Shown in pieces: positions 1 through 7,682 of a stretch of 64,000 nucleotides of DNA; within the stretch, counting starts at the first letter, position 1; each line of letters starts with the position of its first letter. The stretch covers positions 1-64,000 of the forward strand of contig DATJTX010000022.1 in assembly GCA_035502855.1 (NCBI GenBank), in the 5' to 3' direction. This DNA is from Candidatus Baltobacteraceae bacterium. Lineage in GTDB: Bacteria > Vulcanimicrobiota > Vulcanimicrobiia > Vulcanimicrobiales > Vulcanimicrobiaceae. Both the position numbers and the translations under genes were made by a program. Under the pieces are notes generated by a model. It searched no databases. It saw only the letters and a program-made list of their open reading frames with translations, and was not told where the DNA came from.

Positions 1-177
1 CTCTTCGTCTTCAATCCGACGAAGCTTCTCGAGTGCGGCGAGTGAAACGAGCGCCGCCACCGGTTTGCCGCGGCGCGTCAGAACCAGCTCTTCATCGCCA
101 TAGGCGACACGATTCACGATCTCGCTTGCATGATCGCGCAACTCGGTTGCCGCCACTTCACTGTACTCTAACGCCAT
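1..177 (-). CDS. Phd/YefM-family type II antitoxin (5' part; runs off left edge)
   Basis: On the minus strand an ATG at 177 opens a frame beginning MALEYSEVAATELRDHASEI, followed by a segment VAYGDEELVLTRRGKPVAAL. This is the layout of the Phd/YefM fold: an N-terminal ATELR-type segment, then a G-x-E-x-x-x-L-T-R-x-G-K-P-V-A-A-L strand. Family members bind their own operator and neutralise a RelE/YoeB- or Doc-type toxin, usually encoded just downstream. Here that would lie beyond position 1. About 59 codons are visible with no stop, so the C-terminal toxin-binding tail is missing. A palindrome lies 5 nt upstream of the start, and no Shine-Dalgarno is visible. The family is fairly sure; the toxin partner is not visible. 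Confidence 0.85.
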   Translation of the reverse strand, partial: MALEYSEVAATELRDHASEIVNRVAYGDEELVLTRRGKPVAALVSLAALEKLRRIEDEE

Positions 178-182
178 AACGT

Positions 183-216
183 GCGAATTGTACAATTCGC
201 AGCGCCCGGCCGTCAA
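183..216 (-). promoter_or_regulatory. Antitoxin promoter with embedded TGTACA operator palindrome
   Basis: Positions 183-200 are a perfect 18-bp palindrome, GCGAATTGTACAATTCGC. On the minus strand, TTGACG (216-211) and TACAAT (192-187) are 18 bp apart, so the palindrome covers the -10 box. Transcription would start near 180, almost at the ATG at 177, implying a leaderless or nearly leaderless mRNA. The TGTACA core is the one described for YefM-YoeB operators. Autorepression is inferred. Confidence 0.75.
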
Positions 217-249
217 ACAGACCGTGCGGTAGACGTGCGCCGCAGTCTC

Positions 250-2520
250 CTATGGAGTCCCGCTGCCTAGCACGCCGGTGACCGGGCCGCCGCTGCCGGC
301 GGTGACGCTCACGCCGTTCACCGTGCCGCCGTAGTTGAAGACCGGCGTCGCATCGCTGCCGCCGGGGCTCCCGTTGTTCGCGCTGTCAAAACCGGTACCG
401 GCTGCCCCGCCGGTCGCGGAGCAGCCGCTCGAGAAGCTGTTGAGGATCGTCAGCGTTCCGGTGTTCACGAAGATTGCGGGGCCGGCCGCCGCGCCGCCGC
501 CACCGCCGCCCGGGCTCGTGGTCCCTCCGCCCGCGCCGCCGGCCAGGCTTGCCGAGAGCGCGCCACCAGCTCCACCAGCCGCTGCCGCGCCGCCGCCACC
601 GCCGCCGCCTGGTCCGCCGGAACCGCCGTGGGATCCGCCTACAGGGCTGGCACCGCCGCCAGCCCCGCCGAAGCCGCCTGCACCACCTCCGCGCACGGCG
701 CCAATGCCGGCGCCTCCACCGCCCCCGCCACCGAAGCCGCCGGCTCCAGCCGCGCCACCCGAGCTGGTGCCGCTTCCGCCGCCGCCCCCACCGCCGCCGC
801 CGTAGCTGCCGCTTCCGCCGCCGCCGCCGTTTCCGCCCGAGGAAAAGGCGCCGCCGGTCCCTTCGTTTGCACCGTTGAAGCCGACCCCACCGGAGCCACC
901 ACCCGATGCGTTGCTGTTCCCGCCGGCGCCGGCGATGCCGCCGCCGCCGCCACCACCGTAACCGGACGCGTCGGATCCACCGTTGCCCGCGAGCCCGCCG
1001 CCTCCACCGCCGTCGTTCTCACTCGCCGAAAAGCTACCGCCGGTGCCCCCGACCGCGCTCGCGCTGCTGAACAGATCGTTCACCACGCTCACCGTCGCAG
1101 CGTCGACGAAGAGCCCCGCGCCCAAACCGGCCCCGCCGCCGCCGCCGATCTCCGGTCCGCTGCCGTTCCCGCCTTGCGCGAGGGCGTTCTCGATCTCGAG
1201 ATTTGCGAGTTCGATCGTGCCGTTCTCGGCCCAAAAAGCGCGGTACGTATTGTTGCCGTTGATGATGACGTTTCCGTAGGTACCGCCGTCGATGATCGTG
1301 TTCGCCGTGATCGGGGGTAATGGACCGTTGAGCGTGATCTCACAGGGCGAACCCACGGTACAGCTGCTGAACGTGATCACGCTGCCGGACGCGGCATCGG
1401 CCGCGAAGATCGCACTGCGCAAATCGCCCGCCGAGCCCGAACCGGTTCCCGCGGGCGTGCCCGGATTGCTGTCGGTATCGAGTGTAACCGCGATCGCACT
1501 GGTTCCAATGGCAAAAGGAAACGTGCCGCTCGTTCCGTTGCCCGTCGTAGCGCTCACGTTCTGCAAACCGAACGCCGCGCCGCCGCCGATGACGAAGCTC
1601 GCCGTCAACGAGGTCGAACTCGTCACGTTCACGCTACTCACGGTGACGTTGGCACCCGCCGCTACGCTCGTGTTTCCGCTCACGAAGTTCGTGCCGGTCA
1701 CGGTCTCGCTCACGGTATTGCCGGCTACGCCGCTGACCGCGCTCAAGTTCGTGAGCGTCGGCGTAGGGAAATGCACGGCTGCGTTCGCCGTGGTGAATCC
1801 GCTCGCCGCGGCCGAGATCGTCGGGTTCGCATCGAACGCAGCGGTGTAGTTCAGCTCGATCCCGGTGGTCGGCTGCGTGACCGAGGTCTGCGAGAGTGTC
1901 GAGTTGCCGCTCGCATCGGAGTTGCTCAGCGCGATCGTCACCGGCGTGCCGCTTGCGTTCACGTAGACGCCGGGGCCAACGATCGTGTTGCCGTCGGCAT
2001 CGAGCGCGTTCACCGTGACGCCGTCCGAACCGGCGATCCCCGGCGTGACCGTCGATGACGCAAGCGATATCGCGAGCGAGGCGACCACGCCGTTAAAGGT
2101 TACGTTCACGCTGTTGGCGGTATTCGCAACGATCGTTTGCGTCAGCGTGCCGGTCGAGAGCAGTTCACCCGTGCCGTTGGTCGCGTCGTAGAGGTTCACG
2201 GTGAACATGTCGCTGCCGACCGGTGCGCTCACGGTTCCGCTGCACGTCGCGGTGCAGTTCACCGTGGTCGGCGTTGCGCTGCCGACCGCGATCGTGGCGG
2301 ATTTGGTCGACGCGGAAACGTAGTCCGGCACGCGCCGCGCGTGTGCGCCGCTCGCGGTGGGCACGACGATCGTGAACGACACGCTGACGTCCTGCGGTGC
2401 CTTGGGGGACGGTTGCCCGGTCGCTTGCGCAAGCGGCCGCGTGACGACGCCGGGCGTCGATCCGCCGCCGCCGCATCCGGCGAGAAGCGCCGCGATCGCG
2501 ACCAGTGCAAGCCCGCGCAT
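250..2520 (-). CDS. Large glycine-rich lipoprotein with Ig-like and beta-helix-type regions
   Basis: This 756-aa protein starts MRGLALVAIAALLAGCGGGG, a lipoprotein signal with lipobox L-A-G-C (Cys16). Residues about 150-345 look like tandem beta-sandwich (big/IPT-TIG-like) segments rich in T, V and S. Residues about 345-470 (GDLRSAIFAADAASGS, then TIIDGGTYGNVIINGN) resemble the N-terminal cap of right-handed beta-helix surface proteins. Residues about 455-720 are extremely glycine-rich (GGGGG and GGxGG runs), superficially like PE_PGRS proteins. It is probably anchored outside the cytoplasmic membrane. Its start lies 1 nt after the stop of the upstream lipoprotein, so the two are probably co-translated. 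The low-complexity G tract makes many spurious frames on the other strand. The function is unknown. Confidence 0.8.
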   Translation of the reverse strand: MRGLALVAIAALLAGCGGGGSTPGVVTRPLAQATGQPSPKAPQDVSVSFTIVVPTASGAHARRVPDYVSASTKSATIAVGSATPTTVNCTATCSGTVSAPVGSDMFTVNLYDATNGTGELLSTGTLTQTIVANTANSVNVTFNGVVASLAISLASSTVTPGIAGSDGVTVNALDADGNTIVGPGVYVNASGTPVTIALSNSDASGNSTLSQTSVTQPTTGIELNYTAAFDANPTISAAASGFTTANAAVHFPTPTLTNLSAVSGVAGNTVSETVTGTNFVSGNTSVAAGANVTVSSVNVTSSTSLTASFVIGGGAAFGLQNVSATTGNGTSGTFPFAIGTSAIAVTLDTDSNPGTPAGTGSGSAGDLRSAIFAADAASGSVITFSSCTVGSPCEITLNGPLPPITANTIIDGGTYGNVIINGNNTYRAFWAENGTIELANLEIENALAQGGNGSGPEIGGGGGAGLGAGLFVDAATVSVVNDLFSSASAVGGTGGSFSASENDGGGGGGLAGNGGSDASGYGGGGGGGIAGAGGNSNASGGGSGGVGFNGANEGTGGAFSSGGNGGGGGSGSYGGGGGGGGGSGTSSGGAAGAGGFGGGGGGGAGIGAVRGGGAGGFGGAGGGASPVGGSHGGSGGPGGGGGGGAAAAGGAGGALSASLAGGAGGGTTSPGGGGGGAAAGPAIFVNTGTLTILNSFSSGCSATGGAAGTGFDSANNGSPGGSDATPVFNYGGTVNGVSVTAGSGGPVTGVLGSGTP

Positions 2521-2521
2521 C

Positions 2522-2935
2522 TTACGAGCCTCCCACCGTGGTGGTCGTGACGCCGATCGTGAGCGTGGCGCTCTGCCCGCCGCCGCCGGTAATCGTGAAC
2601 GTGCAGCTTCCCGCGGCGACCGGCGTCACCGAAAACGACGTGCCGCTGGCGGGGGAGATCGTCGCGATGCCCGTGCAGTTCGTCGTCGACGGCGTGAAGA
2701 CGCCACTGTAACTGGCTTGCGTCACCGTCACCGTTTGCGCGTTGCCGGCTCCGGTTGCGGTGAATGCCAAGCTGCTTGAAGAGAGCGTCACCACGCCCGG
2801 CGCCGGCGAGGGGGTCGCTGTTGCCGCCGCCGTCGGGATCGGTGTTGCCGCCGGTATTAGCCCGCGTGAGGACGAGCAAGCAGCGAGCGAACCCAATACG
2901 CAAAAGACAGCCATCGCACAAGCACGCGTCTTCAT
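2522..2935 (-). CDS. Small lipoprotein with one beta-sandwich-like domain
   Basis: The best start is the ATG at 2935, giving MKTRACAMAVFCVLGSLAAC: a lipoprotein signal with lipobox L-A-A-C. A longer frame upstream adds a basic stretch unlike a signal sequence. The mature part has a Pro/Ala/Thr linker, then about 85 residues in alternating hydrophobic strands (SSSLAFTATGAGNAQTVTV and later GTSFSVTPVAAGSCTFTI). That pattern is typical of bacterial Ig-like/BACON-type domains in surface lipoproteins. It is 137 aa long. Its stop is separated by 1 nt from the start of the large glycine-rich lipoprotein, indicating an operon. No SD is obvious at its own start. The role is unknown; cell-surface adhesion or scaffolding is a guess. 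Confidence 0.7.
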   Translation of the reverse strand: MKTRACAMAVFCVLGSLAACSSSRGLIPAATPIPTAAATATPSPAPGVVTLSSSSLAFTATGAGNAQTVTVTQASYSGVFTPSTTNCTGIATISPASGTSFSVTPVAAGSCTFTITGGGGQSATLTIGVTTTTVGGS

Positions 2936-3036
2936 GGTGTTGCAAATTGCGAAAAATACGGGTTTCCACCTGCTTCCATTTCGGCGCTGCCGCGCAGTAG
3001 GTCGATACCTCGTCATTCCCGTGTCAAAGGAGCCTT

Positions 3037-4269
3037 ATGCAACCCACAACGGCCACGATCATTCCCTCTCGTCGCGCGCTCGAGTTCGGCATCTACCGCG
3101 ACGGCGATAACAATTTGGACGCATCCCAGTCACTGACCGTCGCGCAAGCGCTGCAGTCGAGCCGAACCGATTCGGCCGTCGAGTTCACCGTCGAAGACAC
3201 GACCGGCTTGCGCGTCGACGACGGCGATCTCGTCGAAGGCCGCAAGCGCACGGACAGCTTCACCATTGCCGACGGACAGATCTCCGACCCGCAGATCGGA
3301 AAAGCGCGCAACATGGCGAGCGAGTCGAATCTCGCGCAGTTCGTCGCGCAGACACTGGAGCGCGCCGAGAAATCCGGCGCGAAGCAGACGTGGATCGACC
3401 TCGTCGATCATGGCGGCGGCGACGGCGGTGGACTCGAGACGCATACCGGCGCGGTGATGTCGATGCCGGACATGGCCCAAGCGATCGCCGACGGCGTCGC
3501 GCTGCACGCGAAGGAACATCCCGAAGACGCCGGCCGCACCGTCGACGGCGTGGTCGCCAATCAGTGCCTCATGGATACGATGGGCTTCGCGGACGCGCTT
3601 TCGCGCGTTGGGGTCAAATACTTGGCAGCGTCCCCGGAGACGATGCTCTCGCCCGGCGTGCCCACCGGCGTCGCGGATGCGATCGCACGCAACGCCGGCG
3701 ATCCCGACGCCATGGCTCGCAGCGTCGTGAACACCGCGATGCGGGTGCGTTACCCGGGACCCGACGGCGAATGGTTCGGGACGGCTGCCGCGTTCGACGT
3801 GCTCGATCTCTCGCCCACAAAGATTGCGAACGCCGAGCGCGCGATCAAAACGTTCAACGACGCGGTCGCCGCCGACGCCGCGGACCGCCCGACGATTCGC
3901 CGCGACGTCGCGTCGGTGAGCGGCATGGTGCGCTTCTCCGGCGCGACGCCCGACATGCCCTGGCACGCCGACCGGCCGGCGATCGCGCTCTACGATACGA
4001 TCGCCTCGGATGCCGCGCTGCCCTCGTCGTTACGCAGCGATGCGCGCGCCGCGGCGAATGCTACGCGCGCGCTCGTGATGGCGCATCAGGAGTCGCGCGG
4101 CTTTGGTCCGTTCGACGGATCGAGCTACGCCGACGCCGTCGGCCCGACGATCCATGCGCCGACCGCGCGCAAGCAGATCGATCCGTGGGCGTCGCACGGG
4201 ATCAGCGAAACGAAGAACGCCTTCTACGATGCGGTCGATCAGGCGAAGTTCGTCGGCGCCATCGCCTAA
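3037..4269 (+). CDS. Clostripain-like (peptidase family C11) cysteine peptidase
   Basis: This 410-aa protein follows a good ribosome site (AAAGGAG, 3026-3032). Near the N-terminus, GIYRDGDNNLD is the first conserved C11 segment (xxxDGDNNLD). IDLVDHGGG puts the likely catalytic His at residue 125 (D-H-G). NQCLMDTMGFADAL puts the catalytic Cys at residue 177, where clostripain has D-A-C-L-M. The partial AASPETM that follows matches the conserved S/x-E segment. C11 enzymes cleave after basic residues and are often self-processed. Unusually, there is no signal peptide although many relatives are secreted, and the D before C-L-M is Q. It is convergent with the esterase at 4278 (8-nt gap). The family is fairly sure; the substrate is unknown. 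Confidence 0.8.
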   Translation: MQPTTATIIPSRRALEFGIYRDGDNNLDASQSLTVAQALQSSRTDSAVEFTVEDTTGLRVDDGDLVEGRKRTDSFTIADGQISDPQIGKARNMASESNLAQFVAQTLERAEKSGAKQTWIDLVDHGGGDGGGLETHTGAVMSMPDMAQAIADGVALHAKEHPEDAGRTVDGVVANQCLMDTMGFADALSRVGVKYLAASPETMLSPGVPTGVADAIARNAGDPDAMARSVVNTAMRVRYPGPDGEWFGTAAAFDVLDLSPTKIANAERAIKTFNDAVAADAADRPTIRRDVASVSGMVRFSGATPDMPWHADRPAIALYDTIASDAALPSSLRSDARAAANATRALVMAHQESRGFGPFDGSSYADAVGPTIHAPTARKQIDPWASHGISETKNAFYDAVDQAKFVGAIA

Positions 4270-4277
4270 CGCGGGCT

Positions 4278-5645
4278 TTAGTAGGTCATCGGTCCGCAGG
4301 TAGACGAGTCCGTCCACGTCCCGCCGCAATCGTACAGCGTGATATCGGAATCATATCCGTAGGCCTGCCCTAGCTCGAGGTATTCATCGAGCGTGATGTA
4401 GCCCATGGAATAGAATTCGACGACCGTGTTCGTCTCTTTCTGCGAATACGGCGGTGTTGCGCTCGGTGCCGGTGACGGCGTCGGCGTTGCCGTCGGCGTC
4501 GCGCTCGGTGACGCCGTCGGCGATGTGGTCGGAGCAGCAGTTGGAGACGCGGTCGGTGACGGCGCGGCCGTCGCCGTTCCGCCCTCGAGCTGCTTGACCA
4601 TGTCGTAGATCGCGCTCATCTGCACGCCCGACTTGAGCGCATAGCTCGAATTCGTGTAACCCCACCAATCCCAGCAGCCGTCGGGATTGCTTCCGCCGGT
4701 CGTTTGATACGGGTAGAGCACGATGATGTTGTTGGTATCGGCCCACTGATCGAGCCCGGACTCGGTCACGAAATCGGTCCCGATTGCGGCTTGATACATC
4801 TCGCAGCCGTCGAGCGCCACGACCAGCGAGCACTGCGTGCCGCTCGCGCAGCTCTTCGGTACGAAGACCCAGCCGTTCGTATCGAGATCGTTTGAACCGC
4901 CGCCGAACGGATCTTGGTTGAAGTTCAGCAGCGAACCGGTTAGCGTTCCGGTGTTTTTCGCATTGAGCGTTCCGAGGAACAGCGTCAGCCACGTGTCTTC
5001 GGAATCGTATGCGGTGCTGCCTTGATCGCACACGATCATATACGGGCTCTCGGCCGTATCGCACGAGACCGTTCCGTAGGGCGACTCCCAACCGTGCTCC
5101 GCGTCGAACGTGTTGTCGTACTTCACGCTCGCCCCGTAGTGCTCGTACTCGCTTTCCAGGTCGTTCATCGTCTTCGGATTGACGATCGTATCACCGGTGC
5201 CGGACCACAGATACACCTTCTGCCCGCTGATGTTGCTCACCGGATCCATGCCCGACGTATCCTGGTTGGAATTGATGTAGCTTTCCGATGGCGAGAGTTC
5301 GCTCCCGTACAGGCCTGCGCCGCCGCAGTCGTCGATCGCCGTCGCCTCGCTGTCTTGCGCGCAGTAATCGGGGCCGCCGGCGTAGATCGCCGCGCCTTTG
5401 AACGTTCCCGAATACGCAAAGTGCAACTGCACGGCCATGAAACCGCCGGATGAAATTCCGGCCACGTAGACGTGCGCCGGATTGATATTGTAACTTCCGA
5501 GCGAGACGACGCTCGAGGTCGCATCCGGGTGGCGCGCCGTTTGCGGCAGCACGCTGCCGACGGAGGAACCCGGCGATGAATGCCCGCTGCAGGACGCCAA
5601 TGCGAGCGCGAGGACGCAAAGAACGAGAAACGGTCTGAACGCCAT
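4278..5645 (-). CDS. Secreted PHB depolymerase-like esterase (lipoprotein)
   Basis: The start at ATG 5645 is chosen because AGGGGGTG lies 6 nt upstream; the in-frame GTG at 5654 sits inside that SD. MAFRPFLVLCVLALALASC is a lipoprotein signal. AGISSGGFMA is the lipase box, with Ser65 as nucleophile. TGDTIVNP and AEHGWESP supply the Asp and His expected for the triad. This order and spacing resemble the alpha/beta-hydrolase family of extracellular short-chain PHB depolymerases, which hydrolyse polyhydroxybutyrate or its oligomers. After the catalytic domain comes a Pro/Thr/Ser/Ala linker (about residues 345-395). A roughly 55-residue C-terminal segment with two Cys follows and may bind polymer or cell wall. 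It is 455 aa long. MITE copy 1 lies about 90 bp upstream of its start. Confidence 0.8.
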   Translation of the reverse strand: MAFRPFLVLCVLALALASCSGHSSPGSSVGSVLPQTARHPDATSSVVSLGSYNINPAHVYVAGISSGGFMAVQLHFAYSGTFKGAAIYAGGPDYCAQDSEATAIDDCGGAGLYGSELSPSESYINSNQDTSGMDPVSNISGQKVYLWSGTGDTIVNPKTMNDLESEYEHYGASVKYDNTFDAEHGWESPYGTVSCDTAESPYMIVCDQGSTAYDSEDTWLTLFLGTLNAKNTGTLTGSLLNFNQDPFGGGSNDLDTNGWVFVPKSCASGTQCSLVVALDGCEMYQAAIGTDFVTESGLDQWADTNNIIVLYPYQTTGGSNPDGCWDWWGYTNSSYALKSGVQMSAIYDMVKQLEGGTATAAPSPTASPTAAPTTSPTASPSATPTATPTPSPAPSATPPYSQKETNTVVEFYSMGYITLDEYLELGQAYGYDSDITLYDCGGTWTDSSTCGPMTY

Positions 5646-5738
5646 GAGACACACCCCCTAGCAGCATTCTGACCGGTCGGTGAGAGCGCCCGGTACACCC
5701 GAACGAAGGTATTTTTGTGCAAGGAGGTGAGCGCCGAG

Positions 5739-6016
5739 GGAAGCTCTGAAGAAGTCGCTGTACCGATCGCAAGGAGCATTTTCCGGTGCGAATCGAGGCG
5801 CATCCGAGGGAGCATAGCAACGCGCTCTGTGACCGAGGATGCAACGAAGACCCGCACCGGAAAGTGCCCTTGCCCGAAGGGTTATGGCCGCGATGGCGCA
5901 TCTCCATCGTCGTCGGCTCGGTCACAGAACACCCCGGCTATGCTCCCTCGCCGACTCCTCGGGTCTGCGGCCATCGGGGCCATAACGATCGGTGCATGGA
6001 CTTCTTCAGAGCTTCC
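5739..6016 (+). mobile_element. MITE-like element, copy 1 (278 bp)
   Basis: The ends are an 18-bp perfect terminal inverted repeat, GGAAGCTCTGAAGAAGTC, with a subterminal ACCGATCG/CGATCGGT match. A near-identical inverted copy lies at 15171-15439. There is no coding capacity. Inside are two hairpins: TTTTCCGGTGCG (5779-5790) with CGCACCGGAAA (5853-5863), and GTTATGGCC (5881-5889) with GGCCATAAC (5978-5986). The hairpin loops are complementary to each other: 5806-5818 with 5937-5949, and 5827-5837 with 5917-5927. The right flank is TTAG, whose complement supplies the TAA stop of the gene at 6017-6457. The left flank CGAG does not match it. Mobilisation by an IS5-type transposase elsewhere is inferred. 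Confidence 0.85.
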
Positions 6017-6457
6017 TTAGATCCGTAGCAGAATCTGCTCGCCGTCGAGCAACGGAATGTTTTGCGGCGCGCCCGTATACGGCGCGCCGTTCACGTACGC
6101 GCGCACGTGCCCGCGGTACGGTCCGACTCGCGTCCTCGCAAGCGGCTGTCCCCACACCGCGAAGAAATCGCCGAGCGTGAACACTTTGGGAATGGGCGAT
6201 TCGACGTGAATGGTGCCGGAGTCGTCGTGCGTATGCAGCCAATACAGACAGAGCACGATGCCGCCGGTTTGCACGAAGCCGATCTGCGCCGGAACGCGCA
6301 CCTGCGCGCCGCGATGCTCGATCGTCAGGTGCGGATGCCAGTGCTCCACGAGCTGCTCGGTCACGTTACAGCCGACGTGATCGGGGCCCACGGGCTGCCC
6401 TACAGCGAGCGCCGCGATCAGCGCCGCAGCTAGCGTGATTCCCATATTATGATCCAT
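6017..6457 (-). CDS. Conserved secreted protein, YWLHTHD family (function unknown)
   Basis: From ATG 6457 the product is 146 aa, beginning MDHNMGITLAAALIAALAVG, a plausible signal segment. The body contains HPHLTIEHRG, VPAQIGF, then CLYWLHTHDDSGTIHVESP and FTLGDFFAVWGQPL. I recognise this Y-W-L-H-T-H-D-x-S-G-x-I-H-x-E pattern, with several conserved His, as a recurrent unannotated secreted family; metal binding is a guess. The last residue is followed at once by a TAA that lies exactly at the end of MITE copy 1, so the original C-terminus may have differed by a few residues. It starts 27 bp from, and is divergent from, the sigma factor gene at 6485, and could be co-regulated with it. Confidence 0.65.
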   Translation of the reverse strand: MDHNMGITLAAALIAALAVGQPVGPDHVGCNVTEQLVEHWHPHLTIEHRGAQVRVPAQIGFVQTGGIVLCLYWLHTHDDSGTIHVESPIPKVFTLGDFFAVWGQPLARTRVGPYRGHVRAYVNGAPYTGAPQNIPLLDGEQILLRI

Positions 6458-6484
6458 CGGCGGGCGCGGCGCGTTCCCTAGGTA

Positions 6485-7060
6485 ATGAGCGCGCTCCCCG
6501 TCGAACGCCCCCGCTCTATGCGTCCCGTCCTCGACGACGAGGCGCTCGCGGCGGCATTCGCGGCCAAAGAGCGCTGGGCATTCGATGAAGCGTACGCGCG
6601 CTTCGGCAAATTGCTGTACTCGACCGCCTACCACGTGCTCGGAAATGCCGAGGACGCGCAGGATTGCGTTCACGACGCCTTGGCCCGCGTGTGGCGTTCA
6701 CCCGACTCGTACATGCGCTCGCGCGGCGCCGTTCGCAGCTTTCTGACCGTGTGCGTGCGCAACGAGGCGATTACGCGGTTGCGTTCCAAAGCGCGCCGCC
6801 GCAAGCTCGAAGAGCGCGTCGCAGCCGAACCGCAAGAACACGACGAGTTGAACGTGGCCGACGTGATCGAGCACGATCGCCTGCGCGCCGCAATGCGGGC
6901 GCTACCGCCCGAGCAGCGCCGGCCGCTCGAACTTGCGTACTACGAGCACAAGACACACGTTGAGATCGCACGCGAGCTGAGCGAACCGCTGGGCACGGTC
7001 AAAAGCCGCATCGCGCTCGGCCTGCGCAAGCTGGGCGCGGCGCTCGGAGCAAGCGAATGA
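6485..7060 (+). CDS. ECF-type RNA polymerase sigma factor
   Basis: This 191-aa protein has sigma-70 region 2 at about residues 30-100 (FDEAYARFGKLLYSTAYHVL, then DAQDCVHDALARVWR), which recognises the -10 element. Region 4 lies at about 130-185 (LPPEQRRPLELAYYEHKTHV, then GTVKSRIALGLRKLG), the -35-binding helix-turn-helix. It has no region 1 or 3, as in extracytoplasmic-function sigma factors. The gene overlaps the following anti-sigma gene by ATGA, the usual pairing that holds the sigma factor inactive until a signal arrives. The divergent secreted protein (start 6457), the anti-sigma factor and the serine hydrolase downstream are plausible targets. No SD is obvious. Confidence 0.92.
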   Translation: MSALPVERPRSMRPVLDDEALAAAFAAKERWAFDEAYARFGKLLYSTAYHVLGNAEDAQDCVHDALARVWRSPDSYMRSRGAVRSFLTVCVRNEAITRLRSKARRRKLEERVAAEPQEHDELNVADVIEHDRLRAAMRALPPEQRRPLELAYYEHKTHVEIARELSEPLGTVKSRIALGLRKLGAALGASE

Positions 7061-7668
7061 CCGGTCATCTCGGAGAACTCGCCGCGCTCTACGCTCTCGG
7101 TGCGCTCGAACCGCACGAGCAGCGCGGCGTCGAAAAGCACCTCGAGGTTTGCGACGCGTGCCGCCGCCTGCTCGCGCAAGCCGAAGCCGACGTCACCGCG
7201 ATGGTGTCTGCGCAGGCCCGGCTCGATCCGCCCTCGCCGCTGCGCGCTCCGCGCGCGGCGCAGCCCGTGCGTGCTCCGCTGCGCCTTGCATTCGCGGCGG
7301 CAATCGTGATCGCGCTGCTTCCCGCGGGCTATTTGCTCGAGCAGAACCTTGCGATGCACCAAGCGATGATCGCCGATGCGCAAGGCGTGGCGCGCGTAGC
7401 AATGCTCCCGCATCGAACGGCCAGCTTTACCGGCGCCGACGCACGCGTGATGTACGCACCTGACGGCTCGTGGTACATGGTCGTGATTCGCGGAGCAAAA
7501 CGCCCGCTTGCGCTGTTGTGGCCGCACGACGGGACCCAAACGATGCTCGGCTTCGCGATGCCGCACGGCGACGTAGCGCTCCTTTACTTGCCCAAGAGTC
7601 ATCGCATGAATCAACTCTCACTGATGCTCGATGGACGCGTGGTAGGCCAGGCCCAGCTCGCTTTCTAG
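7057..7668 (+). CDS. Membrane anti-sigma factor with zinc-binding ZAS motif
   Basis: This 203-aa protein has an N-terminal anti-sigma domain with H28-x3-C32-x2-C35 (HLEVCDAC), the zinc-associated anti-sigma signature. A single membrane span follows (about residues 74-96, LRLAFAAAIVIALLPAGYLL). The C-terminal part is extracytoplasmic (about 100-203, with GSWYMVVI and GFAMPHGDVALLYL). This is the RskA/RsiW-like layout: the cytoplasmic half sequesters the sigma factor and the outer half senses stress. The start codon overlaps the sigma gene stop by ATGA, arguing for coupled 1:1 synthesis. The signal sensed cannot be read from the sequence. Confidence 0.88.
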   Translation: MTGHLGELAALYALGALEPHEQRGVEKHLEVCDACRRLLAQAEADVTAMVSAQARLDPPSPLRAPRAAQPVRAPLRLAFAAAIVIALLPAGYLLEQNLAMHQAMIADAQGVARVAMLPHRTASFTGADARVMYAPDGSWYMVVIRGAKRPLALLWPHDGTQTMLGFAMPHGDVALLYLPKSHRMNQLSLMLDGRVVGQAQLAF

Positions 7669-7682
7669 CCGAAAAGCGCAGC

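Noticed and set aside
335-1320. Long Pro/Ala- and Arg-rich frames on the plus strand across the glycine-rich lipoprotein
   Set aside because: They are the complement of G-rich codons (GGC/GCC tracts), have no ribosome sites and resemble no protein.
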